A DNA stretch of 64,000 bases from Entophlyctis helioformis (GCA_025526915.1 JAHLKH010000015.1:124001-188000), one strand, 5' to 3'; numbered from the stretch's first letter, positions 1 through 11,698 are shown. Translations and numbers: made by a program. The notes: generated from the letters alone by a model not told the origin.

Positions 1-1017
1 CTCTGGCCTCAAGAAGGGCTTCTTTGGGCCATCGTCGTCGCTGTCGCCATCGCCATCGCCATCGCCATCGTCATCGTCATCGTCATCGTCATCGCCATCG
101 CATGCCGCCGCATCAGCAACAGCCGCCAAGCCGGTCCTGCGTCCTGCCAGCATCAACACCAAGCCAGCCGCTGGCCCCAGCAAGCTTGCCCAGTCCATGC
201 ACATCATGTCGCCAAGCCCCGTCACATCGACACCGCCAACCGCGTCCAGTGCCGGCCATGCAGACCACGACGCCATGCCGTTCCTTCGCGCGTCTGGCCC
301 AGCCACCGGCGGCCTGAGCGAGTCGCTCAAGTCCATGTTCAAGGTCAACGACGACGGCCAGGGACCACGCAAGTCACCATTGCATCAGACCATCATGCAT
401 GGCTGCGGCACTGACACGCACGTGCACAACCCCGCACAGCTTGGATGACAGACAAGTTCTGGCAACGGATCCAGTCATCGCCAACGCTCATGAAGGCACT
501 CGGCCATCCAGACTTTGCGCAGGCAGCTCAAGACCTCGAGTCGAACCCGCAGGAGGCGTTCACCAAATACGCAAAGTCCAAGCCGGAGCTCATGGCCGCT
601 CTGCGCGAGCTTGCCGCAATCATTGGCGACCAGCTGCTGAGCTATGCCGACGAGTCGGACAAGTCCAGTGCGCCGTCCAGTCGACGCGGGTCGGCGGCGG
701 ATGCATTGAGCGTGCGACCTGCTGTGCCAGACGATCTGCCTGCACACGAGAAACGGCTTGTCGAGCGCGTGCTGAACGATCCGCTTGTCCAGGTGCGTTC
801 GCAGTCCGTGCATGCAGTCCATGTGCAGCACTGACACGGCGAATGCATGCAATATGATACACAGGACGCGCTGCGAGACCCCGATGTGCAGCGGATCCTG
901 TCGGACATCCAGCGCAGTGGGGCTGACCTCATGAAGATCATGCGGTCCTCGCCCCAGCCGGTCCTGGACAAACTGAACAAACTCATCGACTGCGGCCTTT
1001 TACAGATCCAGCGCTGA
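1..1017 (+). CDS. STI1/DP2-like domain protein, 5' partial
   Basis: The reading frame is open at the window edge, so the start is missing. The first exon (frame from base 2) reads SGLKKGFFGPSSS followed by a long Ser/Pro run encoded by a hexanucleotide repeat. A clear coding exon runs to 792 and contains FWQRIQSSPTLMKALGHPDF. A gtgcgt...acag intron follows (793-864). The last exon, 865-1017, encodes ALRDPDVQRILSDIQ...MRSSPQPVLDKLNKLIDCGLL. This helical pattern (DP-V-Q-L, then MR-P---KL-KLI--G) resembles the DP2/STI1 repeats of Hop/Sti1, Hsc70-interacting and ubiquilin proteins, which suggests a co-chaperone or adaptor role. That role is inference. The splice joining the Ser-rich exon to the second exon (between about 330 and 452) could not be fixed. 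No specific orthologue is recognised. Confidence 0.6.
46..106 (+). repeat. Hexanucleotide (ATCGCC/ATCATC) repeat inside coding exon
   Basis: The tandem tract CATCGC/CATCGT encodes an uninterrupted Ser/Pro stretch in the STI1-like gene. It is probably length-variable. Confidence 0.8.
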
Positions 1018-1108
1018 CCGTCCTCGCCGCCGTCACCCACTCACCCATTCCGTATCCATAATGAACACTTGCCTGGCCCAACGTCACGACAAGGTGACGA
1101 GATTCAAT

Positions 1109-1110
<2 letters not shown>

Positions 1111-1158
<48 letters not shown>
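1111..1158. repeat. (AG)24 dinucleotide microsatellite
   Basis: A perfect AG run of about 48 bases lies between the convergent 3' ends of the STI1-like gene and the ASNSD1-like gene. It ends only 8 bases from the ASNSD1 stop codon. Confidence 0.95.
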
Positions 1159-1159
<1 letters not shown>

Positions 1160-1165
1160 ACGGGG

Positions 1166-3621
1166 TCAAGCGGCCTCCTGCCCCTTTTGCCGGCCAGACT
1201 CCATCTTGGCAGTCCGTGCACCAAACTGCACAGCGCGTTTGGGCTCGACCGCCGCGCGGCTCAGCCCAAGCATCTCAGCGGCCTGTCTCAGCAGCAGTTT
1301 GTCGCCGACGCCCTTGGCGAGTCGGGGATCGACCTTGAGATGGACGGGGAGCCCACACAGCAGAGACGTGACCGAGCCGTCAAGGAACGGGAACCGCACC
1401 TCTTTGCCGTGGGACGCGATGATGCGGTCGTCGCGGCCGAGATTGCGCGACGCGATTCGCGACACGTCCAGCTGCAGCTCCGTGACGAGTCCCTGCCAGC
1501 CGGATTTGATGTACTGCACTCGGTGTCGGCCATATCCGCCCAGCTGACCATATCGCCATTCATGTCAGCTGCCATTCATGCTGCGGTGTCATATCAGCAG
1601 CCGTGGGCACGCATGCCATGCACCCACCTGTTCGTCGGCACCAAGACCGCTGAACAGCACGCGTGCCTTGCTCTCATAGGGCATCTGGCTGCCATCGTCT
1701 AGCGTGACCACGCCTGTGCATCGCTACACCGTCAGTCTAGCCACACATCCCAACACCGCACCACTCAACCTGCCTACCACAGCCACGAGACGCGAACCAA
1801 AACGCCATCGCAATACTCTGTCGCGATCAGCAACCGTGTTAGGACATTGCTTGCCAGAATGGACAAGAGGAGGATCGAGTCGGCTCACCAGGTCCATGAC
1901 AGTCGACAGGGGAGCCATGAGACGCTGGATACGAGACCGCTGCGCAACAGCCTCGGTGTACGGGACATCCACCTCAATGAACCGCCACACGCGGCCAGGG
2001 AACAGGGCACGCAGTTCACCGGCACCCAATCGACCCGTGACGCGATCAGGCACATCGTACGTCCCACTCCCGCTCGCACTGTCGTCACCATCACCGCCAC
2101 TGCCAGCGCGATCGCGGTGGTGTTTCTTGGACGCCGATGCAGACGCCGACGCGGCAGACCGAGCGCGGTGGCTCGCAATGCGGGGGTTCTCAAACCCGAC
2201 GTTGAGGAGATCGATCGGCTCGTCCATCGGCAGCGCGTCGTGGGCGAGCGCCGCCAGCACCATGCAGTCCAGCCCGCCCGAGAACAGGATGCCGAGCCGC
2301 GCCGTGTCGGGCAATGCCGGCGGCGGGATTGTGAGAGCGCGGCGCTCGACCGCGACCGACAGCGTCATCCAGAGGGATTGCACCGCCGAGTCCATGGCCA
2401 TGCCTGGCATCAGGGCGGGCAGTCTTGCTGGCGGCTGGCCGTCGGCCTGCGGCGGAGGGACGGTCTCGAGTTTCGATTCGTCTGGGATGTCCGTGTTGAG
2501 CAGCAGCGATGGGCATGTCTGCGTGTCGCATGGCACGTTCCTGTGCTGTCAGCATTCGTCCAAGGGCCAAGGTGGCCGTGTGTGCACAGCCATGGCAGGC
2601 GTACCAGCGGCGAATCGGACTCGGGCGTCCAAGGAATGTGCCGCAGATACGACTCTGTGTTGGTCCAGTCCAGCGTCTCGTTAGCGACGGCAGCCAGATC
2701 GAGCACGAATATCCCCGTGGCAGGCACTTCGGCCCAGAACGGATCTGCTTGCTCTGTCTGGCTGTCGCCATCGGCTTCAGGGCTGTCGACGACCGCTGGC
2801 TCAGGAGCCGTGTCCGAGACGTCGCCGACCGACGACACGAGGAACAAGTCCGATGGGCTGCGTGGCGCGTGCATGAGCAGCGACCGGCGGCCTAGATAGT
2901 CACGACCAAAGTAGACGCGATTGGAAGCCGCCTGCCATCCGATCCCATCCGATCCCATCCCATCACAGCCAGCCAGCCAGTCAGTCGTTCGCCTCGCCTC
3001 GACCGTCCAAGCAGCTGCCCAGCATGCCAAGACGCACATGATGGTAGACGAGTGCCCATTCGCCGTCGATCTGCGACACAGACTGCAGGATCTGCGGCTC
3101 GGTCGTCGCCCCCGCCAGCATGCGAGACACGGCAAGCGTGTCGCTGGCGTCGGCGGCCATGTCGCTCGAGTACACCTCGCCGTTGAATGCGAGTGTGTTG
3201 GATCGGGCGTCGGTGAGCGGCTGTCCAGCGAGCACGGCGCCGCGCAGATGGAGCACCCAGCCATGCAGCTGCGCATGCAGAGTGCCGCTGGGCGACGTCC
3301 ATGTGTGGCAGCCGTGGGCATCCGGGCCTGATCGGCATTGGCGTTAGTCGGTGTATGTGTCGGTGTCGGTCGCAGGTGCTGGTGTCGGTCGCAGTGAGTA
3401 GTTTGCAGGCTTGGACAGCCAGCCGTACCTCGAAGCGCATTGGACTCGCACAGACGCTGCACACGGCTTGCGTTCTGCATGCAGGCACGGCAGGCGTCAG
3501 AGCAGCCACACGGTGCACGCCCGTCTATGCAGACACGCAGACACGCAGACACGCAGACACACACGCGCACTTCTGCCGTCCTGTCGGCTGTGCGCGAGAG
3601 CGCCAGCAGAATCCCGCACAT
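1166..3621 (-). CDS. ASNSD1: Asparagine synthetase domain-containing protein (ASNSD1-like)
   Basis: Eight exons join in frame: 3621-3571, 3474-3429, 3327-3038, 2931-2605, 2545-1889, 1817-1778, 1713-1628 and 1543-1166, giving 624 residues (human ASNSD1 is about 640). The start is fixed by MCGILLALS: Cys2 is the N-terminal nucleophile of the class II glutamine amidotransferase fold. Then come [13 protein letters not shown] and the [12 protein letters not shown] motif, all typical of Asn synthetase-type glutaminase domains. The C-terminal half has the PP-loop [25 protein letters not shown] and [18 protein letters not shown], characteristic of the ASNSD1/yeast YML096W family rather than true asparagine synthetase. 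The family's biochemical activity is poorly defined. Exon 2 is only 46 nt and exon 6 only 40 nt. The start codon lies 53 bases from the SAE1 start on the other strand. Confidence 0.93.
3531..3570. repeat. GACACGCA short tandem repeat in intron
   Basis: A run of cagacacg units lies just downstream of the splice donor of intron 1 of the ASNSD1-like gene. Confidence 0.8.
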
Positions 3622-3674
3622 GGCACGCCGTCTTCGGTGAGCAGCGCAGGCCGACGTTTGCGCGACAGTCGAAT
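3622..3674. promoter_or_regulatory. Very short divergent intergenic space (ASNSD1 / SAE1)
   Basis: Only 53 bases separate the two opposed start codons, so the 5' UTRs and core promoters must overlap each other or the coding sequence. No TATA box is visible. Confidence 0.5.
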
Positions 3675-5423
3675 ATGAAGCGCGGGCAGGAAGGCCCGAG
3701 ATCGCCCACAAAGCGAGCGCGGCTGGAGGAGCCGTCCGAGTCCCGGCCGGCCGAGCAGAGTGTCGGCGGCCAGGCAGCGTCGCCGCCAAAGGCCGCACGT
3801 CCGTCCAGCCCGTCAAAGTCGCAGCAGCCGCAGCAGCCGCAGCAGTCGCAGCAGTCGCAGCAGTCGCAGCAGCCGCAGCAGTCGCTGTCGGCCAAGAGCA
3901 AAGGCAAGGCAAGGGCCGACCAGCACCCGCAGCTGACGGTCGAGGAGGCCAAGCTGTACGACCGCCAGATCCGCCTGTGGGGCATGGAAGCGCAGCAGCG
4001 GTGAGCATCTCGCTACTTGGCTCTTGCCTCGCAGCTCGATCACTTGCCTCGACTCACCCGCCGTTGGATGGACTGGACAGGATGCGCACATCGCGTATCC
4101 TCGTGGCCGGCTGCACGGGCCTGGCCAACGAGGTGCTCAAGAACATTGTGCTTGCCGGTGTGGGCTCGATCACGGTGCTCGATGCCGGCACCGTCGTCCC
4201 CCGCGACCTCGGCTCGCAGTTCTTTCTCCGCGACAGTGATGTTGGCAAGAACGTGGGTGGCTGTGGGTGGCCATAGGTGGCCGTGGATGGCATTGCAGAC
4301 GCTGCTGGCAAGACAGAATGACTGACGGGATGCGTCGTCGGTGTTATGGTCCCTCAGAGAGCAGAGGCTGTTGCGCCACGTGTCCAGCAACTCAACCCGC
4401 GCGTAAAGGTTGTGGCGTGCACACGGCCCATTGACCAGCTCGAGGACGGCTTCTTTGACGACTTTGATCTCGTCTGTGTCATCAGCACCAACCCGTCCGT
4501 GCTGGTACGACGGCCGCTCTGCATCCTTGCCTCCACCATGCCATGCAGACTGACGATGCCTCTGGGGACGGCGCTGTGCACAGACCAAGATCAACTCGAT
4601 TGCACGCGCCAAGTCGCTGTCGTTCTGGGGTGCGGCCATTATGGGCATGTACGGTTACATCTTTAGCGACCACGGGCCCGAGTACCGCTACATGACCACC
4701 CACCACGCTGCTGCTCCGACGGCGACGGCGGCTGCAACTGCGACTGCAGCAAAGACAGATGCAGCGTCACGCGTCGAGCAGTCCCTGTCGTACTGCTCGT
4801 TTGCAGACGCGGTGACGCATGCCACATTTGGCGCCACCAAGATGGACCGTCGGTTCAAACGCAAGGCACACCCGCTCTACTTTGCTCTCCGTGGTGAGTG
4901 GCATCTGTGGCATCTGCGTGTTGCATGGACGTGTCGGCAACGCAGACTCATCCCTCGTTGCGTGGCTGCGTGGTGTGCAGTGCTGTGGGAGGCTTGGACC
5001 GAGCACGGCAGGTTTCCAGATCCGAGCCACGATGCGCAGCTGGATGAGCTGCTGGCCACCAAGACGGCCGCCATGGCCAAGGCCGAGTGCGATCCCGCCT
5101 TTCTGCCGGACGACCTGCTCAAGTGGGTGCCGCCTCGCCCCTCATTGTTGTCTGCGCACGCGTCTGTTTCGTGTCGGGTGGCACCGCCACCCACCATCAT
5201 TGTTGTTCACGCTGACGCACCCCATTGTGCCACACGCAGGGCCGTTGCCGCTGTGGTGGACCGCGAGCTGCAGCCTGCGTGTGCCGTCCTGGGCGGCCTG
5301 CTTGCACAGGAGCTGCTCAAGGTGCTGTCGCGCTCCGAGGCGCCGTTCCACAACGTGCTGCTCTACGACAGCTTCGAGGCTGTTGCGCAGACCATGGCGG
5401 TCGGCATCGACGCCCGTGTCTGA
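3675..5423 (+). CDS. AOS1: SUMO-activating enzyme subunit 1 (AOS1/SAE1)
   Basis: Six exons join in frame: 3675-4000, 4081-4252, 4358-4504, 4584-4893, 4981-5122 and 5240-5423, giving 426 residues. The N-terminus is a disordered Ser/Pro/Gln tract with QPQQ repeats. It is followed by LYDRQIRLWGMEAQQR and ILVAGCTGLANEVLKNIVLAG, the nucleotide-binding start of the E1 pseudo-adenylation half. DLVCVISTNPSVL, SFWGAAIMGMYGYIFSD and a C-terminal AVLGGLLAQELLKVLS complete the family signature. AOS1 pairs with UBA2 to adenylate SUMO in the nucleus; the catalytic Cys is on UBA2, so its absence here is expected. The glycine loop reads GCTGLA, close to the usual GxxGLG. Confidence is high because all six exons agree in phase. 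Confidence 0.93.
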
Positions 5424-5551
5424 GCAGCCCGTTGAATGAGTGTGTGTGCATGCTTGGTGGTGGTGGAATACAACAGCCTTGTTATTGGTGATATGTACAG
5501 CAAGAAGTGCAGTGCAGTGCAGTGTGGGTGCGGGTGCGGGTGCGGGCCTGC

Positions 5552-6039
5552 CTACTTGCGGCCACCACCACCACCACCACCTGCGGCGTCTTTGGCCGGT
5601 TTAGGCGGGTCGGGCTCGCCATTGACGGCGGCTCGCAGGTACGTCAGCGCCGCACAGGCCAGACACAGCGCGCTGGTGTGGGTGGCCGCCTGCACCATGC
5701 CGGGCACCACAAAGCCCAGGTACAGCAGCGTGCGGAAGTAGTAGTTGTCGCCGAGGAACGGCATGGCCTTGAGCTGCGGCAGCGGCCATTCCAGCGCCAG
5801 GATGAAGGCGCCGATGACGAGGTTGGCAATGGCGAGGAGCTTGTTGGGGTACCACAGGCTGATGAGAGCGCCTGCAATGTAGACTGGGCGTGTGCATGGC
5901 CTGGGTCAGCGTGTGCATGTGTGTGTGCAAGTGTGATGTGCCCGTCCAAGGGCGGGCGAGACTCACAGTAGGCAGAGTACTTGGCTTGCAGGTTGGCCCA
6001 GCCGGCGTAGTAAAAGGCAAACTTGGGTCGTGCTGCCAT
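5552..6039 (-). CDS. p22phox-like NADPH oxidase subunit (CYBA/NoxD-like)
   Basis: Two exons, 6039-5967 and 5883-5552, encode 134 residues. After MAARPKFAFYYAGWANLQAK come several hydrophobic segments: YIAGALISLWYP, LLAIANLVIGAFILALEWPL and LLYLGFVVPGMVQAATH. The motifs NYYFRTLLYL and LTYLRAAVNGEPDPPKP match the conserved NYYVRAVLHL and LLAAVRGE-----P of human p22phox, which I know from the family. p22phox forms the membrane heterodimer (cytochrome b558) with NADPH oxidase and is needed for NOX stability. The filamentous-fungal counterpart is NoxD/PRO41. The C-terminus is a Gly run encoded by an ACC repeat (5563-5583). No NOX gene is in the window. The assignment rests on motif matching by eye. 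Confidence 0.75.
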
Positions 6040-6483
6040 GGCGTGCGGAGCGGTGTGTACAAGGGACCAGTGGCTGTAGGGGAGGTGCTGCTGTTGTGCT
6101 CGAGGCTGCTCCTGCTGCTAGTCGTGGCTGGTCGTGCTCGAGGCTGGTCGTTGCACTTGACGATTGTTGGGCAAAGTGGCGGACACGGCTGCGGCCATTG
6201 TGGCGCCGTGCCACTCGGACGATGCTGATTGGCCCGCCGTTGGCCGGTGGTGGGTCCGCCCGCCAGACTCCGCTGCTTGCGGTTGTGGCGCGCCGCTTCG
6301 GGTGCGGTGCCACAAGCGGGCCAGTGGCAGTGTGGCCGGACGGGCCGCGTCCTGGTCATCTGCACGTCAGCACGAGTCACGATGCAGCGCACACTACTCG
6401 CCGAGGGTGGCCGAAGGCTGTCGTGCTCAAGGGCAGCGGTGGCTGTTGCACAAGGATTTATTGATGACAGACAGACAGACAGA
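6040..6483. other. Intergenic region upstream of p22phox-like gene
   Basis: This is about 440 bases between the p22phox start and the stop of the ABC transporter. A reverse CCAAT box (ctgattggcc, 6225-6234) lies about 190 bases upstream of the p22phox start, in the right range for a promoter element. A short CAGA run is at 6467-6482. No coding feature is seen. Confidence 0.5.
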
Positions 6484-9400
6484 TCACACTTGCGAGGCGT
6501 TGAAGTGGCCAGACGCAATCTCGCGAATGACGGCAGCATTGGCAGCACCAGTCGCATCCACAAGCTCGCCAAACACAGAGCCAGACCGGCCGAGCAGCAC
6601 ATGCGGCGCATCAAACTCGGCAATCTCGCCCTGGTCGAGCACAAGCACGCGGTCAAACGCCGCAATCGTGTTGAGACGGTGCGCAATGCTCAGCACCGTC
6701 GTGTCGGCAAACTGCGACCGGATCGACTCTTGGATGCGCTTGTCGGCCTCGGCATCCACCGACGCCGTCGCCTCGTCCATGATGAGCACCTTGGGACGCG
6801 CGAGAATGGCCTTGGCAAGACACAGCAGCTGGCGCTGGCCCATCGACAGGTTGGATCCGTTCTCCTCGATCGCCGCATCCAGCTTGTCCGTCTGCGCAGC
6901 CACGTAGTCCTTGAGACCCACAAGCGACAGCGACTCCCACAGCTGGTCGTCGCTGTATCCCGTCTGCAGCATGTCGAGGTTGGACCGCACGGTTCCCTTG
7001 AACAGCACGGGCTCCTGCGGGATGATCTGCAGGCGAGAGCGCAGCGTCTTGAGACCGAGCGTCGCAATGTCGCGGCCGTCGATGGTGATGGATCCCTTGG
7101 ACGCCTCCATGATGCGGAACAGGGCCGTCATGAGCGTGCTCTTGCCCGAGCCGGTGCGGCCGACAATGCCGACCTTTTCGCCGGGACGGATGTCGAGCGA
7201 CAGGTTCTTGATGACGGCGTGGTCGGGACGCGAGTCGTAGCAGATCTGCAGGTCGCGGATGGCAAGTGCACCGGCAGTCGGCCACTCGTCCTTGGTCGCA
7301 GGGTCGTTGGGCAGCAGGCGGGCAGCCTCGGACGGCAGCTCGTTGGCGTAGTAGTTGAGACGCTCGACCGAGTTAAAGGCAGCCTCGAGCTCACTGGATA
7401 GCCCAAGCAGCTGGTTCAGCGACGATCCGAGCATGATCGAGCAGTTGAGCGCAAGACCAACGTCGCCACCCTTGATCACTTCGCGGGCTGCCAGAATGAC
7501 AACAACGAGCGTCACGGTCGACGTGAGCATCTCAAGGCGGAATGCCAGCCACAGCTGAGAGCTTCCAAGAAGCAACGCCGACTGGTTGAGCAGATCCATC
7601 TTGGTCTGCTCAGTGGCGACAAACTTGGACTGGACGCCATAGGCAGCGATGGTCGGGATGCCGTTGAGCGACTCTGAGACGTGCGAGTTGAGCGGCGACT
7701 TCATGATGGACGACAGACGCTTGAGCTCGCGGTAAGACACGTTGTAGAAGCGATAGACGAGAAGGCTGACGGCAGTGATGGCCGCAAACTGGACTGTTGG
7801 TGCGTGAGAGTGTAGAATGCACAAAAAGCGTCTCGAATGTTAGCTTCGGAACTCGTGCATTGGAACGCAGCAAGCATGGCCGCAACTTACCCAAAAAGAT
7901 GGCCGATGCGTACACAATGGCTGCACCAAAAGCCACAAACGTCACAGCACCAGCCAGCGTGTTGATCAGCATCTGGTTAAAGTCGCGATCGAGGAACTCG
8001 ACATCCGTCGTCATGCGGTTGAGGATGCGGCCAATGGGCTGGCTTTCAAAGAAGGACATTGGCGCGCGGATCAGGCCAGCGAGAGCCGTGCTGTGAATGA
8101 ACACGATCGAGCGGTAGCACAGCACGAATGCAATCACGATCAAGCTGACTGTGGATAGTGACGATGGATATGGCGGGTGAGTGCTAAGAGACATTCAAGA
8201 AGCGCATCAAAGCGACAAGCAAACGCTACGTACTGGCAATGGCAGACTGGCCGACAGTGATACCAACGTAGAACTTGAAGTATTCAAACAGCGTCCATCC
8301 CCACTTGTTGTCTGTCCAGATGGAGAGCGTGATCGAGACCATGGCAGACATGCCCACGAGCATTGTGAAGAGCACAATGACGAAGCCAAAGTACGCGCTT
8401 CCGGCTGCAAGGAAGAAGGATCGGATGGTCGAGAATTGGACGGCGCCGACACGGCGGTCCTCGGCGGCGGCTCTTTCCTCCTCAAACTCCTTGATCGCCA
8501 TGGCAACCTCTTCCTCCTCTTCGCTGCTTTTGGTCGACTCGCTGTCGTCCTTTTCAACCTCGTCGTCGACCTGGTAGTCCTTCATCATCTCGACGAGGGT
8601 GCCGTCCTGCTTGGCCATGAGATCCTTGAACGTGCCCGTCTCGGCAACACGACCATTGTCAAGCACGACGACAAAGTCGACCTTGGGAAGCAGGTGCAGC
8701 TGGTGCGTGACAAGCACGACCGTCTTGCTCTTGAGCGTGCCGCAGATGGCCTCGTCAAACACCTTCTTGCCGACATGCGCATCGAGGGCGGCAATGGGAT
8801 CGTCGAGCAGGTAGATGTCGGCGTCGCGAGCAATGGCACGAGCAAGTGCAGCACGAGCCTTCTGGCCGCCAGACAGGTTGATGCCCTTCTCGCCAATCTG
8901 CGTGCCGAGACCGTTGGGGAGGATCTCGAGATCGCGCTCGAGACACGAGGCAGACACGGCCTTGGCGATGTTGGGACGCACCGAGTCGTCGCTGAACACA
9001 ATGTTCTCCTCGATGGTGCCGGTCAGGATCCACGGCTCCTGAGCGCAGTAGGCGATGGATCCAAAGACGGACGACGAGCCGGCCGTCTTGCGCATGCCGC
9101 CAATGAGAGCAGACAGGAACGAGGACTTGCCAGATCCAACAGAGCCAACGACAGCAACGAGCGAGCCGCGCGGGATGGACAGGTTGATGTCCTCGACCTT
9201 GAACGGCTCGTGCAGCTGCCCGGCGGTGCTTGCGTTGGCGTTGGCGTCGGCACCGGACTTTGCAGCCTTCTTGGCAATCTTCTTGGCCTTTCTCGACAGC
9301 TTCTTGCTCTTGGAACCTTGAGGGTCATCCTTCTTGACTTCCTCCCAGGCAAAGGTGGCGCCGTCGATCTTGATGGCAGATCCGTCCTTGGACTCGTCCT

Positions 9401-10950
9401 CTGCGAGCAAGAGCGTTGACTCGCCGGGCGGAGCCTCGGGAGAAGCCAGAAAGTCGCGCACACGCTTGAAGCACACAAAGAACTTGATGACATCTCTGAT
9501 GAAGCGGGACGCATTGCAAGGATCGTGTCAGCGACCACATCCCAACACTCAATGGCGGCCGCACGGAACTCACGTCAATGCGTTGCTGATGAAGCCGACA
9601 GGCGAGGTCACGGCGCTCAGCAGACCGAGAATGGCAAAGACCTTTTCCGACGACATCTCGCCGCCAAAGGCGTAAAAGGAGATGATGGCGACGGGGGCGA
9701 TGCCGATCTGCAAAAAGACGAGGAGCGAGAACAAGGTCGCCAGCGGCACAAGGATGCCACTGAGGGCCGACAGCTGCCGAGCACGCGCCGCAGTGATGGA
9801 CTCGTGGAAGAGCTCTTCGGCGGCTTGGAACTTGATGACCTTGATGCCGTACAGGAACTCGCGCAAGTACTTGGTGCGCAAGTCCATCGATGTCATGTAT
9901 CTTGCAAAGGCCGCGTTGACCGAGGGCAGCAGGGCAAACACAAGGCCGAGGAACAGAACAAAAGTACCCATGGCGACCAGCGTTGCAATGCCGAGCTCGC
10001 GGGACAGGTAGTAGATGCCCGATGCGATCTGGCCCACCGAGACGACGAGCGTGAGGAAGCTGGAAGGAAATCCGACAATGGCCAGCGAGTCGACGTCGAC
10101 GAGCGAGTTGATCTTTCCGGCTGGGTACTCGGAGCGGCCCTTTGCCGACAGTCGAAGCGCCTTGCCAAAGATGGCATCGATCAGAACAGAGCGCAGGTTC
10201 ATGGCCATGTTGATGCGCACGGCGTTCTGCGTTGCATTGACGACGACACGCAGGACCTGGAGGCCAAAGAAGAGAAAGGCGAGGCCGTAGGCGTTGGAGA
10301 TGATGACGTCTGGCGCCAGGGTGCCGAAGCGCAGCACCTTGAGGATCTGCGGGATGAGCAGCGGCAGCTGGATGTTGATGGCCGCCTCTGTTGCCTGCGC
10401 CACCAGCAAAATCAAGCTGCAAGTGTGGCGGTTGTCAGTGCCTGGTTGAAGATGCAGAGTGTCGCAGAGACTGCCAGTCGGATGCGACTCACAAGAGGCC
10501 GTAGAAGTGTGCAGACAGGGCGGCACCGAGCGACGGAGGCGCTGCACGCTGCGGATCGGCCGAGTGCGTCCTGAACTGCGACCAGAACGGCTGCAGCACG
10601 ATTGCCTTGGTGGCCGTCCGGTCGTTGTCGCTGAGCTGGGGAAGATCCTGTGGAGCGCAGGGGCCGCTGTCAGCCTCTGTTCTGCAGTGACGGTGCACGG
10701 GGCGGGCCGAGCGACCAGCCGTGAGCAGCCTGGGCGGGATCGGAGGGTGTGCACAGACTTGCCTCCTGCTGCAGCGGCTTGCGGTAGCCCTCTTCAGCGT
10801 CGCCGTCAGCCATGACAGCGTCACAAAGGAGAAGGCGTTGCGCTTGATCTGCAGGGGCGGAGTGGCGGGCAAGGCCGCGGTGGCCAGCTTGCTGCCGCTG
10901 CCAGCACTCTTGCCATCGTCGGTGTGGCGGTCGTCGAACTCGACCAACAT
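6484..10950 (-). CDS. ABC transporter, ABCC/MRP subfamily (short, YOR1-like)
   Basis: Six exons, 10950-10763, 10647-10493, 10416-9574, 9495-8234, 8148-7891 and 7793-6484, give about 1,338 residues. The architecture is TMD1-NBD1-TMD2-NBD2 without the extra TMD0. NBD1 has Walker A GSVGSGKSS, signature LSGGQKARAALARA and Walker B IYLLDDPIAALD. Its Asp replaces the catalytic Glu, as is typical of ABCC NBD1. NBD2 has GRTGSGKST, LSMGQRQLLCLAKA and VLIMDEATASVD with the catalytic Glu. A Lys-rich insertion (SRKAKKIAKKAAK) precedes NBD1. Likely role: ATP-driven export of organic anions or drugs at a cell or vacuolar membrane; substrate unknown. Oddities: the first intron uses a GC donor (gcaagt, 10762-10757), and exon 1 is one base short of frame (between SWLTATL and GYRKPLQQE near 10790), an indel or assembly error. 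Starts at 10950 or 11001 are both possible. Confidence 0.9.
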
Positions 10951-11403
10951 GGCGGGCAGGCAGGCAGGTGGCGTTGTTGGCTGGCGAGTGAAGATTGGCA
11001 AGCGACATTAGCGGCCAAATAAGCAGCCGATCTCGGTCACATGGGCAGGCAGTTTAGCCGCGCCGCCACGGGTTCGGGTCACGGGTCTATGCATGCTTGT
11101 GTGCGGCGCAAATCGGCAGCGATCTGTCTGGCTTGGGGACAAGCGGGTGGGACGGAGCATCTGACAAGCCACAGATTCGGGCTGTCGTGCACGGGCTGCG
11201 CACTGGCCAGCACGACGCTCGCGCACGCATCGCTGCCTACGGCCCGTCCCCTCAACCCCAGCCCCATCGGCTCCTCTACCGCGCAGTCGCTCTGTCTGTG
11301 CAAGCACGGTACAACAGCACCAGCGCCACCTGCATATCCCACCCCTTCCAACGGGACAGAGCCCAACGCCTCCCGTTGTGTACATCAGGCGACCTAGTTG
11401 CCC
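10951..11403. other. Intergenic region between ABC transporter and Fanzor relic
   Basis: This region presumably holds the promoter of the minus-strand transporter. Reading frames on both strands here have no recognisable protein character. I see no RNA gene or repeat. Confidence 0.4.
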
Positions 11404-11648
11404 GGCTAAATTGGGCCAGGAATGTAAGCCCGCATATCACACGATTGTAGGTTCGTAGCGTCGCAGGTTGGTGCGGTTCTTGTCTGGGATCCGCTGTTTG
11501 CACTGCGGGTACATCTGGCTGGTCAGATTCTCGTTGCAGCGGTAGATCTGAGTGTCCATGTTCGTGTGGTCAGTTGGCGCATAGATGGACGGCGTGCCGG
11601 CCACCTTGGCCAGTCAAGTCGATGTCAAATGGCCAGACAACGGCTCGT
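11404..11648 (-). pseudogene. Truncated, internally deleted Fanzor copy
   Basis: Two blocks match the Fanzor locus at 60-61 kb. Bases 11404-11456 match the non-coding block 60073-60134 (shared core atcacacgattg-aggttcg). Bases 11455-11648 match 60540-60825: first the zinc-finger exon at roughly 95% identity over 100 bases, then part of the adjoining intron (cgtgtggtcagttgg), then part of the next exon. The join at 11455 deletes about 400 bases that hold the RuvC-III Asp, the tail and the stop codon. A second deletion removes about 50 bases near 11592. The first zinc-finger Cys is changed (CPQC reads YPQC). Retained intron sequence shows the copy arose by DNA-level duplication, not by reverse transcription. 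No function as a nuclease is possible. Confidence 0.88.
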
Positions 11649-11698
11649 TGCTGCGCTCGCATCACGCAGTGCCAGCATCTCGCGATGGCACTCTATCC

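Noticed and set aside
24..317. Arg/His repeat frame at the window start
   Set aside because: It reads the hexanucleotide repeat in the wrong frame; the Ser/Pro frame continues a recognisable exon.
6229..9419. Two long plus-strand frames (390 and 412 residues) over the ABC transporter
   Set aside because: They are shadow frames of the conserved NBD and TMD exons, with no protein family signal.
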